A stretch of 24,470 nt of DNA from a virus: positions 1-24,470 of the IMG/VR virus record IMGVR_UViG_3300030044_000077; one strand, written 5' to 3'. Every line of letters begins with the position of its first letter. The stretch's first letter is position 1. The position numbers were made by a program, and so were the translations under genes. Shown piece after piece: positions 1 through 9,237 of the stretch. The notes under the pieces are model-generated. The model ran no database searches. It saw nothing but the letters and a program-made list of their open reading frames with translations, and was not told where the DNA came from.

Positions 1-1592
1 GTGTAGTTGACATCAAAACTAATAGGGATCACTTGATTACTGCCTCCAGCTAACCTTACTTCCATATTTACAACAAACGCAGGAGCAGCATTAAGATTGG
101 CCACGTAGTCAACATTCAAGGTTTCAATACGGTCGAACCTTGAATCCTGGCTGATCTGGTTGGTCAACGAGCTGATGATAGAGGTCTTCACTCCATCTAT
201 ATCATTGTTTTTACTACCTATTACGTTTACTAAACCAAATCCTTGGTGCCTTATTAACTCACCGAGCTCTGTGACAATCTTTAGGCGAATCGCTTGAACG
301 TCGTTTTGAAGCCCATAGCTTAAACTCAAATCGTGGTTAGAAGTAAAAACTAGGTCATCTGTCTCAGAGAGGAGAAGGTCGATTCCAGCTCTCTTTTCGT
401 CTTCTGGGCTTTTTGCCAAAAACCAAGGAATGGTCTCTTGGCGGTTGTTAGGAAGAGGTTGAGTAGAGGGGATCAATATGAATAAGCTACTGTTAACAGT
501 GTGAGGCGCATAAACCCTAACATATGCATTATCTGCAATAGTGTATATGCTAAGATTACTGCTGCCATTTAAGGTTATAACTAAGTCACCAGATACGGGT
601 ATTTGATGAATGTTTGTAATGCTGCGTTGATCAGGAAAGGGCGATGAGGTAGATTGTAGGAAGATAGTTTGGTTTACATAGAACTTTTCACTATTATCAT
701 TTCCGTTACTATCTGTGCCCGCGATGTTAATTTGAAGACCAGAGCCGTTAGCTTCTAGCGGCACAGCTTGCCCCACTTCATCGATGTAGGGAGGTTGTAG
801 ACCGTTAGCGATAGCTATATCTAACCATCTGTTTGGATCACCAAGGTATCTATAAGCAAGAGACTCTAACGTGTCGCCATAGTTGAATCTAACCAATTGT
901 CCTGATGAATAGCTACCAATAGCTACGTCTGGGTTATTAGCGTTAGCGATTGCAAGGGCAAATGGATCTACTGCGGTATCCACCGCAAATAGGTTTGCTA
1001 GTATGAAGTCAATGGATTGTATTGAACTCTCTAATGTTAATAAGTATTGTATATCTGAGATTGCTGGCTTCTTTTGAGCTGCAGCTGCACTTCTATTCAT
1101 AGTGCTATTGTAAGTAGGATCAGTTAACCCTAAAACATCTGCTTGAGTATCTCTGTAACTAATAATGTTATTTTGAAGTTGTAAGAAATCGTTCTTAGTA
1201 TAGTTTTGTACAGTGTTGATTGTATTAGTTAACAATAAGTTTTCTTGATTACTTAAGTTAATAGACTTAATAGTGATATTGTCGAATACTGTGTAAAATC
1301 TGTACAGCGTGCTTAAGTCCGCTAACGGATTGAGGACTGCTGAGTTATTTCTTTCGATGTTGATGAAGTTTGTGAAATCTGCTAGCTGCTGCTTAAATAA
1401 ATCCGGGAAGGTATAACTAGTTATCTGGTTTATTAAGTTAGGAAGTAGTTGATTCCAGGTATCTCTAAAATAAGGCCATCTAAGCGCAATAATAGCAGGC
1501 ACATCTGTCAAAAGTAGTTGGTCGCCGGATTGTAGTTTAAACCACAAATTAACGTTTGCAATACTCTGATAAGCTTGTGCTGCAGTTGCCAT
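1..1592 (-). CDS. Baseplate protein with LysM and gp25-like domains (3' end outside window)
   Basis: An uninterrupted minus-strand frame opens at ATG 1592-1590, just after the upstream gene's stop, and runs off the left edge, giving about 530 residues. Residues about 230-285 form a LysM-like unit (FNYGDTLESLAYRYLGDPNR followed by W-L-D-I-A-I-A-N-G), as in tail proteins of the XkdP/gp53 type. From about residue 410 the sequence reads like the T4 gp25 / baseplate wedge family (DLSLSYGLQNDVQAIRLKI, then TELGELIRHQGFG). The first 200 residues are helical and unrecognised. It follows the spike and another baseplate gene, as expected for baseplate wedge assembly. There is no clear ribosome binding site, so translation is probably coupled to the gene before it. 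The domain calls rest on motif resemblance; the C terminus is not visible. Confidence 0.8.
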   Translation of the reverse strand, partial: MATAAQAYQSIANVNLWFKLQSGDQLLLTDVPAIIALRWPYFRDTWNQLLPNLINQITSYTFPDLFKQQLADFTNFINIERNNSAVLNPLADLSTLYRFYTVFDNITIKSINLSNQENLLLTNTINTVQNYTKNDFLQLQNNIISYRDTQADVLGLTDPTYNSTMNRSAAAAQKKPAISDIQYLLTLESSIQSIDFILANLFAVDTAVDPFALAIANANNPDVAIGSYSSGQLVRFNYGDTLESLAYRYLGDPNRWLDIAIANGLQPPYIDEVGQAVPLEANGSGLQINIAGTDSNGNDNSEKFYVNQTIFLQSTSSPFPDQRSITNIHQIPVSGDLVITLNGSSNLSIYTIADNAYVRVYAPHTVNSSLFILIPSTQPLPNNRQETIPWFLAKSPEDEKRAGIDLLLSETDDLVFTSNHDLSLSYGLQNDVQAIRLKIVTELGELIRHQGFGLVNVIGSKNNDIDGVKTSIISSLTNQISQDSRFDRIETLNVDYVANLNAAPAFVVNMEVRLAGGSNQVIPISFDVNY

Positions 1593-1593
1593 A

Positions 1594-2583
1594 TTATCTA
1601 CCTAGTAAACTGGAACCGTTCAGTACAGATCCAACGACCGCTTTTGCGCTGCTAGATACACTCTTGATGCTAGAGAGTAAAGAGGACGATTTAACTCCGT
1701 CGAGCCCGAGATCCGCCATGCGCGCCTGTAAATCTTCAGAGGCTGTTAAGCTACCCGATGTTCTAAGGTTATACCCTCTCATAGTTATAGAGTAGTAATA
1801 TAACATTGGATTCTCAGCTGACTTTCTTAGTGTAAAGCTTCTAATAGCTACATCATATTCATTTTGATCTTTGTAGTTAAAGAAAGTTAAAGGATGGTGT
1901 GTGAATGGAGTATTGTTAGGTTGATTGCTATTTAGTTGTAGACCTGCTGCATCGCGCTTATACTGTTTTAAGAATCTATAAAGATTATGAAACGCCATAT
2001 ATCCGGTTTGGTCTGTATATAAAGCTGTTTCTAGTGGTTTTGGTCCAGTTCCGCCGAATAGTTGTGACACACCGCCAATAGCCTTTTGCGCTTGGTTTAA
2101 AATGTTTGTTACTTGACCGATTGTGTTAGAGAAGAATCCACCTGCTATGTTTGCTCTAATAGGATATTGAGCTCTACCTGGTTGTTTAAGAGCTTGATAA
2201 GCTACATCTGCATCATCAGAATTTATGGGAGATACAAACTTAGGCGCCATACCCGTGGTGCCTTCAATTGTGATATCGTAATACCTAATGTCAGAGTGCT
2301 CTTCAACCGTTCCATATAAAGTAGGAATTACATTGGTGGCAAAATTTGTAACAATGTTAATATTACTTGGATTGATAGGAAGAAACATAGTAAATTTTTT
2401 ACCGTTTCTCTTATAGACCCTAAATCCATAAGGTTTAGATGAAAACCAATTTGCGGGATTGACTTCATACGTCTTAGTTCCTAAATCATCGCTGCCAGTT
2501 ATTAAGCTGTTTGATGGACTTTGCGCCGTTTGCTTAGGGTTCGGTGAGCTTAACGCATCTGATATCGAAGAGAAGATTGACAT
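1594..2583 (-). CDS. Tail/baseplate structural protein, 329 aa
   Basis: It lies between the spike gene and the LysM/gp25 gene, so it is very probably a baseplate or tail-tip component. The N-terminal 40 residues are Ser/Asn/Pro-rich. The middle has RYYDITIEGTTG, and the C-terminal half has a YRFLKQYKRDAAG segment followed by strands ending in LYYYSITMRGYNLR. This pattern resembles the beta-rich N-terminal domains of XkdP-like or DNA-circulation-type tail proteins that sit on the hub. No LysM is seen here; the next gene has it. The start is supported by a TATAAT box six bases upstream of the ATG with no Shine-Dalgarno, so the mRNA may be leaderless. Exact function is inferred from position. 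Confidence 0.8.
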   Translation of the reverse strand: MSIFSSISDALSSPNPKQTAQSPSNSLITGSDDLGTKTYEVNPANWFSSKPYGFRVYKRNGKKFTMFLPINPSNINIVTNFATNVIPTLYGTVEEHSDIRYYDITIEGTTGMAPKFVSPINSDDADVAYQALKQPGRAQYPIRANIAGGFFSNTIGQVTNILNQAQKAIGGVSQLFGGTGPKPLETALYTDQTGYMAFHNLYRFLKQYKRDAAGLQLNSNQPNNTPFTHHPLTFFNYKDQNEYDVAIRSFTLRKSAENPMLYYYSITMRGYNLRTSGSLTASEDLQARMADLGLDGVKSSSLLSSIKSVSSSAKAVVGSVLNGSSLLGR

Positions 2584-2589
2584 AAGTTT

Positions 2590-2595
2590 ATTATA
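2590..2595 (-). promoter_or_regulatory. TATAAT promoter, probably leaderless, for the 329-aa gene
   Basis: The minus strand reads aagtTATAATaaacttATG: a perfect -10 hexamer exactly 6 nt before the start codon. Transcription normally starts about 6-8 nt after the hexamer, which would place the 5' end at or next to the ATG. No -35 box is obvious. Confidence 0.6.
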
Positions 2596-2611
2596 ACTTA
2601 TTAGGACTTAA

Positions 2612-3613
2612 TTACAGGCCGCCCTTGATCTGATTAATCTTTGCCTTGATCTTTTCGACATCCGGCCAGTCTTCCACTGTGTTTAGGGCAGTGCAGGGAC
2701 CTACTGGAGATATAGGTAGTATTTTTCCTATGGCATCTATCAGTTGAGTTATCTGATCTAGTAATTCTATGTCTGCATGTCCAATAGCAATCTTTGGAGA
2801 GTCGAATTTTGCCGTAGCGCTAGCAATCAGGTGGTAATTTGTAGTGTTTTCATCTATGGAGTCAGACGAATTAATAGTGAGCGCTTTACTGGTTAAAATA
2901 ACAGCTTGACTACTCTTGGTCATTACCAAGGATATTTGGCCAGAATTCACAGTCACAGTTCCTGCGGCCTTATCGATGTGTAAAAACTGTGGATCGCTAG
3001 TAGCATTGTCGCTCACTATGAAGCCACCAGTCTTATCGAATTTCATGTACGAACTACCTACGGTGGTGTTGTATTGAGGCGCCGGTATACGACTAGAAGG
3101 GGTGCTGCTCAGTACGCTGATGTTTGTAGGTAGGGCTTTAAAGGTTAGCGTCCATTCGCCGGCGTTATTGATGTTGGTGTGAATACCATTAAACTCTGAA
3201 TCATATTGAGGCCCATCGGATGCTTGAATAGATGTTTGACGAGCGGCGTGTGTTAAACCACCTAATATAACTCCTTCTCTTCCTTGACCATTCAATTGAC
3301 CAACTAATACTGCATCTCCAGCTTTAGCCTCAAAGGAGGTTACAGGATCTGGAGCATCAGTAGTCTTATATCCTTGATAGATGTAATCTTCGTAGTTATA
3401 AACTCCACCAAAACGCCTCATAAGGCGACAGTTCATATTGATCTTCTTGGCGTTACTTTGAATCTCTACTAGATATCTAAGTTCGCCGGTATCAGCGTCA
3501 TTGAATGCGCTTTTGACAATACCAATACGAATCAAACCGTCCAACTTATTTAAGGTTGCAGTATTGCTTGGATCAGTCCAAATTGAGCTATCTTTAACTA
3601 TACTATCGCTCAT
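2612..3613 (-). CDS. Baseplate spike / puncturing protein (gp5/gpV-like)
   Basis: A 333-aa protein. Residues about 25-125 have the OB-fold signature of phage spikes, with G-D-A-V-L-V-G and GREGVILGGLTHAAR at about 99-125. Residues about 190-280 are short repeating strands rich in G, T, S and D (FDKTGGFIVSD, HIDKAAGTVTVNSGQ, SPKIAIGHADIELLDQ), typical of the trimeric beta-helix needle. No lysozyme domain is present, unlike T4 gp5, so it is closer to P2 gpV. It should sit on the hub made by the 584-aa protein upstream. Its ATG overlaps that gene's TGA by four bases (ATGA), so the two are likely translated together. Confidence 0.88.
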   Translation of the reverse strand: MSDSIVKDSSIWTDPSNTATLNKLDGLIRIGIVKSAFNDADTGELRYLVEIQSNAKKINMNCRLMRRFGGVYNYEDYIYQGYKTTDAPDPVTSFEAKAGDAVLVGQLNGQGREGVILGGLTHAARQTSIQASDGPQYDSEFNGIHTNINNAGEWTLTFKALPTNISVLSSTPSSRIPAPQYNTTVGSSYMKFDKTGGFIVSDNATSDPQFLHIDKAAGTVTVNSGQISLVMTKSSQAVILTSKALTINSSDSIDENTTNYHLIASATAKFDSPKIAIGHADIELLDQITQLIDAIGKILPISPVGPCTALNTVEDWPDVEKIKAKINQIKGGL

Positions 3614-5364
3614 TGTCCACGTACCTTGTTAGGATCTGGGTCGCTAGGATCCGATGTGCTAACCGTGTTAACTGTGTTTTTATATTTTTGATTCTGTAGA
3701 TCGGATGCAAGTTCATCTAATGAACCACTTCCTACTAGTGTATAGTTACCATTTGCCTTGTTGACTACTAAGCCTCTTACAAACTGAATTGTAGTTATAT
3801 AGGTTCGTCCACCATCGCCGCTCACAGTAAAAGTATGGTTTACATTTTCTACGTGCGCTAATACGTAGTTAGTGTTAGTATTAGTGTTTGCGCCCTGGTT
3901 CAAGTTCATTGTGGGATTAATTAAACCTGCTTCAAATAAAATGTTATTCCCTACGCCAATGTACTCAGTAGTGCCTCTCATTACGAGGGTTCCATTTAAA
4001 AGCCTATGCGTATCAAAGAACCATTCTTTTAAAAGCTCTACCCAGCTAGTTAACATGTCAGCGTTGTACTGTGCAGAGGACGCTGATGAAGTCGTAGAGA
4101 TATCGACAGGAAATTGTTTTGTTCCCACGATCATGGGTCTGAAGCCTTCTCTATTGAACGCTGCTGTGTCTGATCCCTGTGATTTCTGTGCTGTCCAACC
4201 GTTCAATATCTCGAAGTCTTGAAACAAAGGTCTAATTTCAACAAAGTTATATTTGTCTCTCCAGTTAGTTCCAATGTTAACAGAAGTCACTTTAACGTTA
4301 TCTATAACGTGGGTCTTTAATAAAGTGAAAGGAGATTTAAGCTTATTAGCAGCAGCAGAACTCTGCAGGTCCGTGCGGTAAGAGAAAGGTTTTATTCTAT
4401 TGAATATAGTTAATGAGGGCCCTACTGTACCACTGTTATTAGTTTCCCAGTCAATCTCGTTGTACATTTCATTCAGAGCTGGATTGCTATTATCCATCAT
4501 GATCTGCCAAAATGTATTAGTTCCTTGAAGTGAGAATGGATCTATGAAGCCGTAAGCCTCATTAGTATCTGCATACTGATCCTGAGCAACTAACTTACCT
4601 ACTTGAAGAGTTAATAGGTCAGAGAGTTTGGTAGAGGGATTTATATTTCCATCTCCATCTACAAAGTTAAAATATTGTGCCATCTTGGTAGGGATAAGGA
4701 AATCGTATATAGATTTATTTATTCGATTGATGGCACCACTAGCTTTATCTAACTCTGGAGAAGAACTTCCAAATATACCTAATAAAGCTACTAAATTATC
4801 GACTACTTTAAAACTTTGAGGAGTGTTGCCATCGCCAAACAGTTGTTTCTGTAATGCAATAGCTATTGCATTACCTTGATTGGTAGGAGTGTTAGCAGCT
4901 GAGATTAGATTGTCAATGTATAGAACATTATTAAATATATAACCCCAATCAGTTCCCGTCATTGTGTAAGTGGTATGTCTTGCGCCTTCTTCATCAATTT
5001 GAATATCTGCTCTAACGCTTTCAATCTTGCCTATCATTTTAACAAACTTAGGATCAGCTTTAGCTAGTTGAGTTGGAGAGATTGGGTTATTAGACATTAA
5101 GATAGCACACCAACTACCTGCAGTAATTTGGGAAACCCAATCTCTGGTAGGTGCTAAGTTTACAGTGAATGAACCGGCTGGTGAACTCTTACTTTTAGAT
5201 GTTTGAATAGATTGAAGAGACAATGTGCTCAATATAGTTTCATTGATATCATTGATAGTCCCAGCATTCGTTGGATCTGAACCAAGTCTATTGTCGTAGT
5301 TCCATATGATTATAGCCGCATGCGGAGTTACAATCCTAAAATTATTTGTTTGATTTAGCGCCAT
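3610..5364 (-). CDS. Baseplate hub protein (gp27/gpD/XkdQ-like)
   Basis: A 584-aa protein placed directly after the tape measure gene and before the spike, where contractile phages encode the gp27-like hub. Residues about 5-145 fit the first hub domain: FRIVTPHAAIIIWNYDN, then SIQTSKSKSSPAGSFTVNL and FVKMIGKIESVRADIQID. This strand-rich pattern, with a 'sp.gsFtv.L' segment followed by 'G.I..v', is common in XkdQ/gp27 proteins. The C-terminal third contains FEAGLINPTMNLNQG and VENVNHTFTVSGDGGRTYIT, resembling the region that binds the spike. The start lies three bases after the tape measure stop with no good Shine-Dalgarno, suggesting re-initiation. Family assignment is by motif pattern and gene order. 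Confidence 0.8.
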   Translation of the reverse strand: MALNQTNNFRIVTPHAAIIIWNYDNRLGSDPTNAGTINDINETILSTLSLQSIQTSKSKSSPAGSFTVNLAPTRDWVSQITAGSWCAILMSNNPISPTQLAKADPKFVKMIGKIESVRADIQIDEEGARHTTYTMTGTDWGYIFNNVLYIDNLISAANTPTNQGNAIAIALQKQLFGDGNTPQSFKVVDNLVALLGIFGSSSPELDKASGAINRINKSIYDFLIPTKMAQYFNFVDGDGNINPSTKLSDLLTLQVGKLVAQDQYADTNEAYGFIDPFSLQGTNTFWQIMMDNSNPALNEMYNEIDWETNNSGTVGPSLTIFNRIKPFSYRTDLQSSAAANKLKSPFTLLKTHVIDNVKVTSVNIGTNWRDKYNFVEIRPLFQDFEILNGWTAQKSQGSDTAAFNREGFRPMIVGTKQFPVDISTTSSASSAQYNADMLTSWVELLKEWFFDTHRLLNGTLVMRGTTEYIGVGNNILFEAGLINPTMNLNQGANTNTNTNYVLAHVENVNHTFTVSGDGGRTYITTIQFVRGLVVNKANGNYTLVGSGSLDELASDLQNQKYKNTVNTVSTSDPSDPDPNKVRGQ

Positions 5365-5367
5365 AGA

Positions 5368-8085
5368 TTAAGGTCCAGGTGCCTTTGTTTTTTCTCTGTT
5401 ATCGACAGTGCCTCTAGGTACGTTTGCTCTATCTAAAACTTTATTTAAAACGCTATCTAATCTGCCGATCGTAACGTTTAAATTTCCTAAATCTATACCA
5501 CCTCTATTTTTATCTTGGGCGGCGGCATGACCAGCGGCATCTCCAGCACTTTTCTCAATGTTAGGTATTTGTTTCGCCAATTGATCAAAGGCAACTTCTA
5601 ATCTTTTAATAGCTCCACTAGCGCCACTGACTTTATCTAAAGCATCTGCTGCAGTATTTGCGCTAGTCGACAATCTTCCGAATCCTTCTGTGCGCATCTT
5701 GTCTAGACCAGAAAGCATAGATTTATCATCTGTCATGGTCAATGCTTTATTACCCGTTGCGCTGTTGGGATCAATTTGTGCCTTAACGCCCTTAAGAATG
5801 TTGTACTGTTGTTCTCCAGTGGCTCTAGTCGGCGACAATCTTCCTATATCTGCAAGGTTTGTTTGTTCTTCGTCAGTGAGTTCGGCGAATGATTTGGTGC
5901 TGTTAACGCTCTTTAATAAGTTACCAGCGTTTCCAATAGCGAGACCTGTTCCAGCGGCTTCTATCATCTTCATCTGTCTATCGTTTAAGTATTGCGTTAA
6001 TGTGCCACTAATGTCTTTATTAGGAGAGTTTACTCCTAAGTTTCTCATTGCTCCCCTTTTTTCCTTGTCAGTCCCCATCTGACTAATGGACATCAAAGTT
6101 TCTGTATCAATTGTTTCTGCCGCTACTGCTTGTGCTCCACCTACACCAAGGGTGCGTTGGGCTCTTGCGATTGAAACCATGCCTGCGTAACTTGTGCTAA
6201 TGTTAGTACCAATGCCGCGTGCCGCATCCTGTAAAGAGGCGTTTCTTTCTAATGTTGCTTCCTTATTAGGCGTATCTTTTGTAATACCCGTAGTGAGCAA
6301 TGTTGCAGCAGCAGCAGTCGTATCGATACCTAAAGAGCGACCAGCAGACGACGCTGCCATCTGAGCAGTATGGTCAACTACGGCGTTGAGCGCCTTAGAT
6401 GAGTCTAATCCTTTTGTAAGAGCAACTTCCATTACTCCAGCTAATGATGCTTGAGGATTATTAGATCCGGCAGACGCAAGTGAAGACATGCGCTGCATGT
6501 TCTCTTGCATTGTTCCGAGTCCACGCGATTCCGCTCCACGTGCAGCAAAAATTTGATCTTGATTGAACATTGAGCCCATGTTGGCAACGCCCATTTGAGC
6601 CATCTGATTGTATTGCTCTGGACTAATTCTAGCTCCAGTCATTTTATCTAGGTTTCCACGCGTGATAGAGTTCTTTAAGAAACCTTCACCAGCTCCACCC
6701 ATGCCTATAGCAGCTACTCCAGCTCCTACTGAAAAATCTCTAAAACCTTGAATCTGCTCTGCGTTTGTTTCATTAACTACTCGGGATAATTCAATAGCTG
6801 CATTCCTACCCGCTACATCTGATTGTTCTTGTGTGACGTGCCTTAAAACATCGGAGGTAGCAATATAGGCATTTGTTCCCCCGCCAATAACGTTAGATAA
6901 ACCTTCGCCTACTTTACCGCTCATTGCTGTACTAATACCAGAAATTAGGTTTACAGCTCCACCGCCTGTTTGGGCTAACAAAGCATTTTCCGCACTATCC
7001 CCTAAACCTGTTCCAAATTTATCGGCTCCTGCAAAATGCGATAGCTGCATCAATGATGCTATGTCTCCACCTACAGCTGCTTTATAAGTTTGATACTTTT
7101 GATTCTCAAAATTTGCATAACCTGTAGCGTTATTAACTTGCGCTAAATGTTGATTTACGCCTACTTGCATTGCTGCACCACTAAACGCACTAAATGCAGT
7201 ACTAGCGACAGCTAAACCAGTCATCGTTGCGTTGCTAAATCCTTTATTAGTAGTGCCAGCTTTTTGAGCTTTGTCTAAATTTTCTGCTGCTTCTAATGCC
7301 TTCTTCTGCAAATCATCTAGGTTTGTGGCTCCTGCGCGCGCTGCCTCCTTAAGTTCCTTCATTGCGTTAACTAATTCTTTGGCTTCTTGCCCATCCATTC
7401 CTTGAGCTTCATGACTCTTAAGTGCAAGTCTTGACATCTGTGACTCAGGATCTAGCCCTTGCTGCTTTTGAATTCTCATTGCGGCATTTATAGGTGCTAA
7501 TTCTTTTAATTTATTTTGAAGTTGAGCATCTACATCTCTAAGTTCATTCTGCGCACTAGTGTTTACACCTCTTTTAGAAAAAATACTTCCGGCGGCTGTA
7601 GTCGCTCGTCCACGAAGAGAATTTATGCTATCTTGGATTGTTTGACTTCTACTTTGCAGATCTGTATAAGGAGCGTTAAGGTGAGCTGCTGATGCAAGCT
7701 GGCCTGATTGAGTAGACGCAATATCTCTAACCTGACCATTTATAGATGTCTCGTTGAATGTGCGTCCAACTTCGTTTATGGCCTGTTGAGTGAAACGGTC
7801 AATGCGGGCTTCCGTACTAACTCTGATCCTAGGTTCTGTCCTAGATATGGTTTGGAGGTTATCTTTATGTAATTTTTCAATCGGGCCATAGCCGCGTGAC
7901 TCTACAGGAATACTATCGTAGATGCTGATACCCTTGTTAGCAACCTTAGCTTTTCTTCTAAGCTCACGCTCTTCGGCAGGAACATTATATGCAGCGCGAC
8001 CTATGTCGGCAATACGGTCGGACAGACTAGTCCCAATTTCATTAGGATTATTCTGATTGTTGCTATTATTGGGATCCTTAGCCAT
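5368..8085 (-). CDS. Tail tape measure protein
   Basis: At 905 aa this is the second-longest gene in the window, and it sits between the tail-assembly chaperones and the hub, the standard place for the tape measure. It is mostly helical, rich in Ala, Gln, Ser and Asn, with charged coiled-coil stretches (residues about 150-280) and a hydrophobic segment around 287-310 (MTGLAVASTAFSAFSGAAM). A Gly/Ala/Met-rich central part follows, and the C-terminal part has LEVAFDQLAKQIPNIEKSAG. At the usual 0.15 nm per residue the tail would be about 135 nm long; this is an estimate. No peptidase or lysozyme domain is recognisable. A TATAAT box 8 nt upstream of the ATG, without a Shine-Dalgarno, suggests its own nearly leaderless transcript. 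Confidence 0.9.
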   Translation of the reverse strand: MAKDPNNSNNQNNPNEIGTSLSDRIADIGRAAYNVPAEERELRRKAKVANKGISIYDSIPVESRGYGPIEKLHKDNLQTISRTEPRIRVSTEARIDRFTQQAINEVGRTFNETSINGQVRDIASTQSGQLASAAHLNAPYTDLQSRSQTIQDSINSLRGRATTAAGSIFSKRGVNTSAQNELRDVDAQLQNKLKELAPINAAMRIQKQQGLDPESQMSRLALKSHEAQGMDGQEAKELVNAMKELKEAARAGATNLDDLQKKALEAAENLDKAQKAGTTNKGFSNATMTGLAVASTAFSAFSGAAMQVGVNQHLAQVNNATGYANFENQKYQTYKAAVGGDIASLMQLSHFAGADKFGTGLGDSAENALLAQTGGGAVNLISGISTAMSGKVGEGLSNVIGGGTNAYIATSDVLRHVTQEQSDVAGRNAAIELSRVVNETNAEQIQGFRDFSVGAGVAAIGMGGAGEGFLKNSITRGNLDKMTGARISPEQYNQMAQMGVANMGSMFNQDQIFAARGAESRGLGTMQENMQRMSSLASAGSNNPQASLAGVMEVALTKGLDSSKALNAVVDHTAQMAASSAGRSLGIDTTAAAATLLTTGITKDTPNKEATLERNASLQDAARGIGTNISTSYAGMVSIARAQRTLGVGGAQAVAAETIDTETLMSISQMGTDKEKRGAMRNLGVNSPNKDISGTLTQYLNDRQMKMIEAAGTGLAIGNAGNLLKSVNSTKSFAELTDEEQTNLADIGRLSPTRATGEQQYNILKGVKAQIDPNSATGNKALTMTDDKSMLSGLDKMRTEGFGRLSTSANTAADALDKVSGASGAIKRLEVAFDQLAKQIPNIEKSAGDAAGHAAAQDKNRGGIDLGNLNVTIGRLDSVLNKVLDRANVPRGTVDNREKTKAPGP

Positions 8086-8093
8086 ATAAGGCT

Positions 8094-8099
8094 ATTATA
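8094..8099 (-). promoter_or_regulatory. TATAAT promoter for the tape measure gene
   Basis: The minus strand reads aagtTATAATagccttatATG, with an 8-nt gap from hexamer to ATG. The stop codon of the 96-aa gene (TAA, 8097-8095) lies inside the hexamer. The upstream AAGT is shared with the sites at 2590 and 18859. Confidence 0.55.
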
Positions 8100-8385
8100 A
8101 CTTAAAAAGCTTAAAGAAAGTTAACTTCGAAGCGTTCTTATCATTAACCACGGGTTGGTCAACCTTGTTTATCTGATTGCATTTATAGACATTGTTGACT
8201 ACCCAAGTGGCGCCATTATTGACCCAAGTGCTGGGTACCTCAGACATCTGATCTCTAATATTGTCCTGAAAAGAGCGGCACTCTACCCCATACATACTAA
8301 TGTGGCCGTTCTCAACTCTGAACTTAATGTTAAAGTTGTTGTCATATCGAAATTTAGAATATGGGTTGTCTGGTAGTTTATTCAT
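8095..8385 (-). CDS. Conserved-position hypothetical, 96 aa, between chaperones and tape measure
   Basis: Not recognised. The ATG overlaps the stop of the second chaperone gene by four bases (ATGA), and the gene ends inside the tape measure promoter, so it is tightly embedded in the tail operon. The protein is short, with strands such as FNIKFRVENGHISMYGVECRS and a Val/Asn-rich middle (WVNNGATWVVNNVYK). It has two cysteines and no membrane segment. Its place suggests a tail-assembly helper or a small virion protein, but this is position-based only. Confidence 0.7.
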   Translation of the reverse strand: MNKLPDNPYSKFRYDNNFNIKFRVENGHISMYGVECRSFQDNIRDQMSEVPSTWVNNGATWVVNNVYKCNQINKVDQPVVNDKNASKLTFFKLFKL

Positions 8386-8894
8386 TCAAAGTCTTCTTCA
8401 ATGTCGTTGCCAAATGTCTCACCAAACTGCTGCTTAGCGAGTTTCATCTGCTCTTCCATCCATTTGATATTGTCGGGATCCTTCGTAGGATCTTCTACCT
8501 TAGCTGTCTCTAGATTGGCGGCCTTAGCCTTCATGTTAGCTAGGTCTTCTTGCTCCATCTGTTCAGCCCAATCAAGGTCAGCCTGTTCTTTAGCAATCTC
8601 TTGGTTAATCTCACCCTGATCATTGCGTTCTTCTTCAGCAAGTCTTCGTTCAACTTTATCGTAGAATTCGTACAGTAAATCTTCTAATGTGTATGATAGT
8701 AAAAGAGGATCTTTGAGTGGTCTATTGTATGTTTTAGACCACCAACTCTTTAAGAAAAGCGTTAGCTGCTCGTCGTTGTTTAATTCTGCTCTAGCGTTTC
8801 TGGCAGCAATCCGTCTTATGTCGTCTGCGGTGCTGAAGAGCTGTTCTCCACCGGTACTGGTGGATTCGCTAGATCCCTTACCTTCTGTCGCCAT
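8382..8894 (-). CDS. Tail assembly chaperone, second part (gpT-like)
   Basis: A 170-aa protein. The core LFLKSWWSKTYNRPLKDPLL followed by L-S-Y-T-L-E-D-L-L-Y-E-F-Y (residues about 46-78) is the pattern often found in the downstream member of phage tail chaperone pairs. The rest is acidic and helical, with coiled-coil character. It overlaps the upstream chaperone by 79 nt in the -1 frame, the layout that in many phages yields a frameshifted G-GT fusion. No canonical X-XXY-YYZ heptamer is visible in the usable overlap. Instead, AAAGGA lies 10 nt before ATG 8894, so separate initiation is also plausible. It should bind the tape measure during tail assembly and not be in the virion. Confidence 0.83.
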   Translation of the reverse strand: MATEGKGSSESTSTGGEQLFSTADDIRRIAARNARAELNNDEQLTLFLKSWWSKTYNRPLKDPLLLSYTLEDLLYEFYDKVERRLAEEERNDQGEINQEIAKEQADLDWAEQMEQEDLANMKAKAANLETAKVEDPTKDPDNIKWMEEQMKLAKQQFGETFGNDIEEDFE

Positions 8895-9217
8895 TCTGTC
8901 TCTGTCCTTTGAAGATTAGTGTAGAGTTCAACTAGGATATTTTCATCTTTGATATTGGAACCGCCGGCACTTTGTTTCCACCATTCAGGTCCATCTGTTA
9001 TTTTTGCTCTAAGATTTGCAAAGATAACAGCAATACCCGCTAGACCTTCTGTAGGACTTGAATAGTTCCCAAGAAGTCTAGTCTTTTCAAGCTCCATAGC
9101 GTGCTTTTGACCCATGTTCAAAACGCAGCGAACTGTGAACTGACCGTCGTATCTTTTGAATGTGGTTTCGCCTTCAACGTCAACGCTGAAGACTGCTTCA
9201 TTATTTGGTAATTCCAT
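8816..9217 (-). CDS. Tail assembly chaperone, first part (gpG-like)
   Basis: A 133-aa protein encoded just after the tube paralogues and before the tape measure, where gpG-type chaperones occur. It begins with short strands (AVFSVDVEGETTFKRYDGQF), continues with helices (MGQKHAMELEKTRLLG; GLAGIAVIFANLRAKI), and has WW at residues about 79-80. Small chaperones with an N-terminal strand region and helical body that overlap a longer -1 frame ORF are typical of this family. Its 3' end overlaps the 170-aa gene by 79 nt. GAGG lies 8 nt before the ATG, downstream of a TATAAT box, so it appears to begin a transcription unit. Confidence 0.8.
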   Translation of the reverse strand: MELPNNEAVFSVDVEGETTFKRYDGQFTVRCVLNMGQKHAMELEKTRLLGNYSSPTEGLAGIAVIFANLRAKITDGPEWWKQSAGGSNIKDENILVELYTNLQRTETEWRQKVRDLANPPVPVENSSSAPQTT

Positions 9218-9237
9218 GTACTAAACCTCGTACTAGC

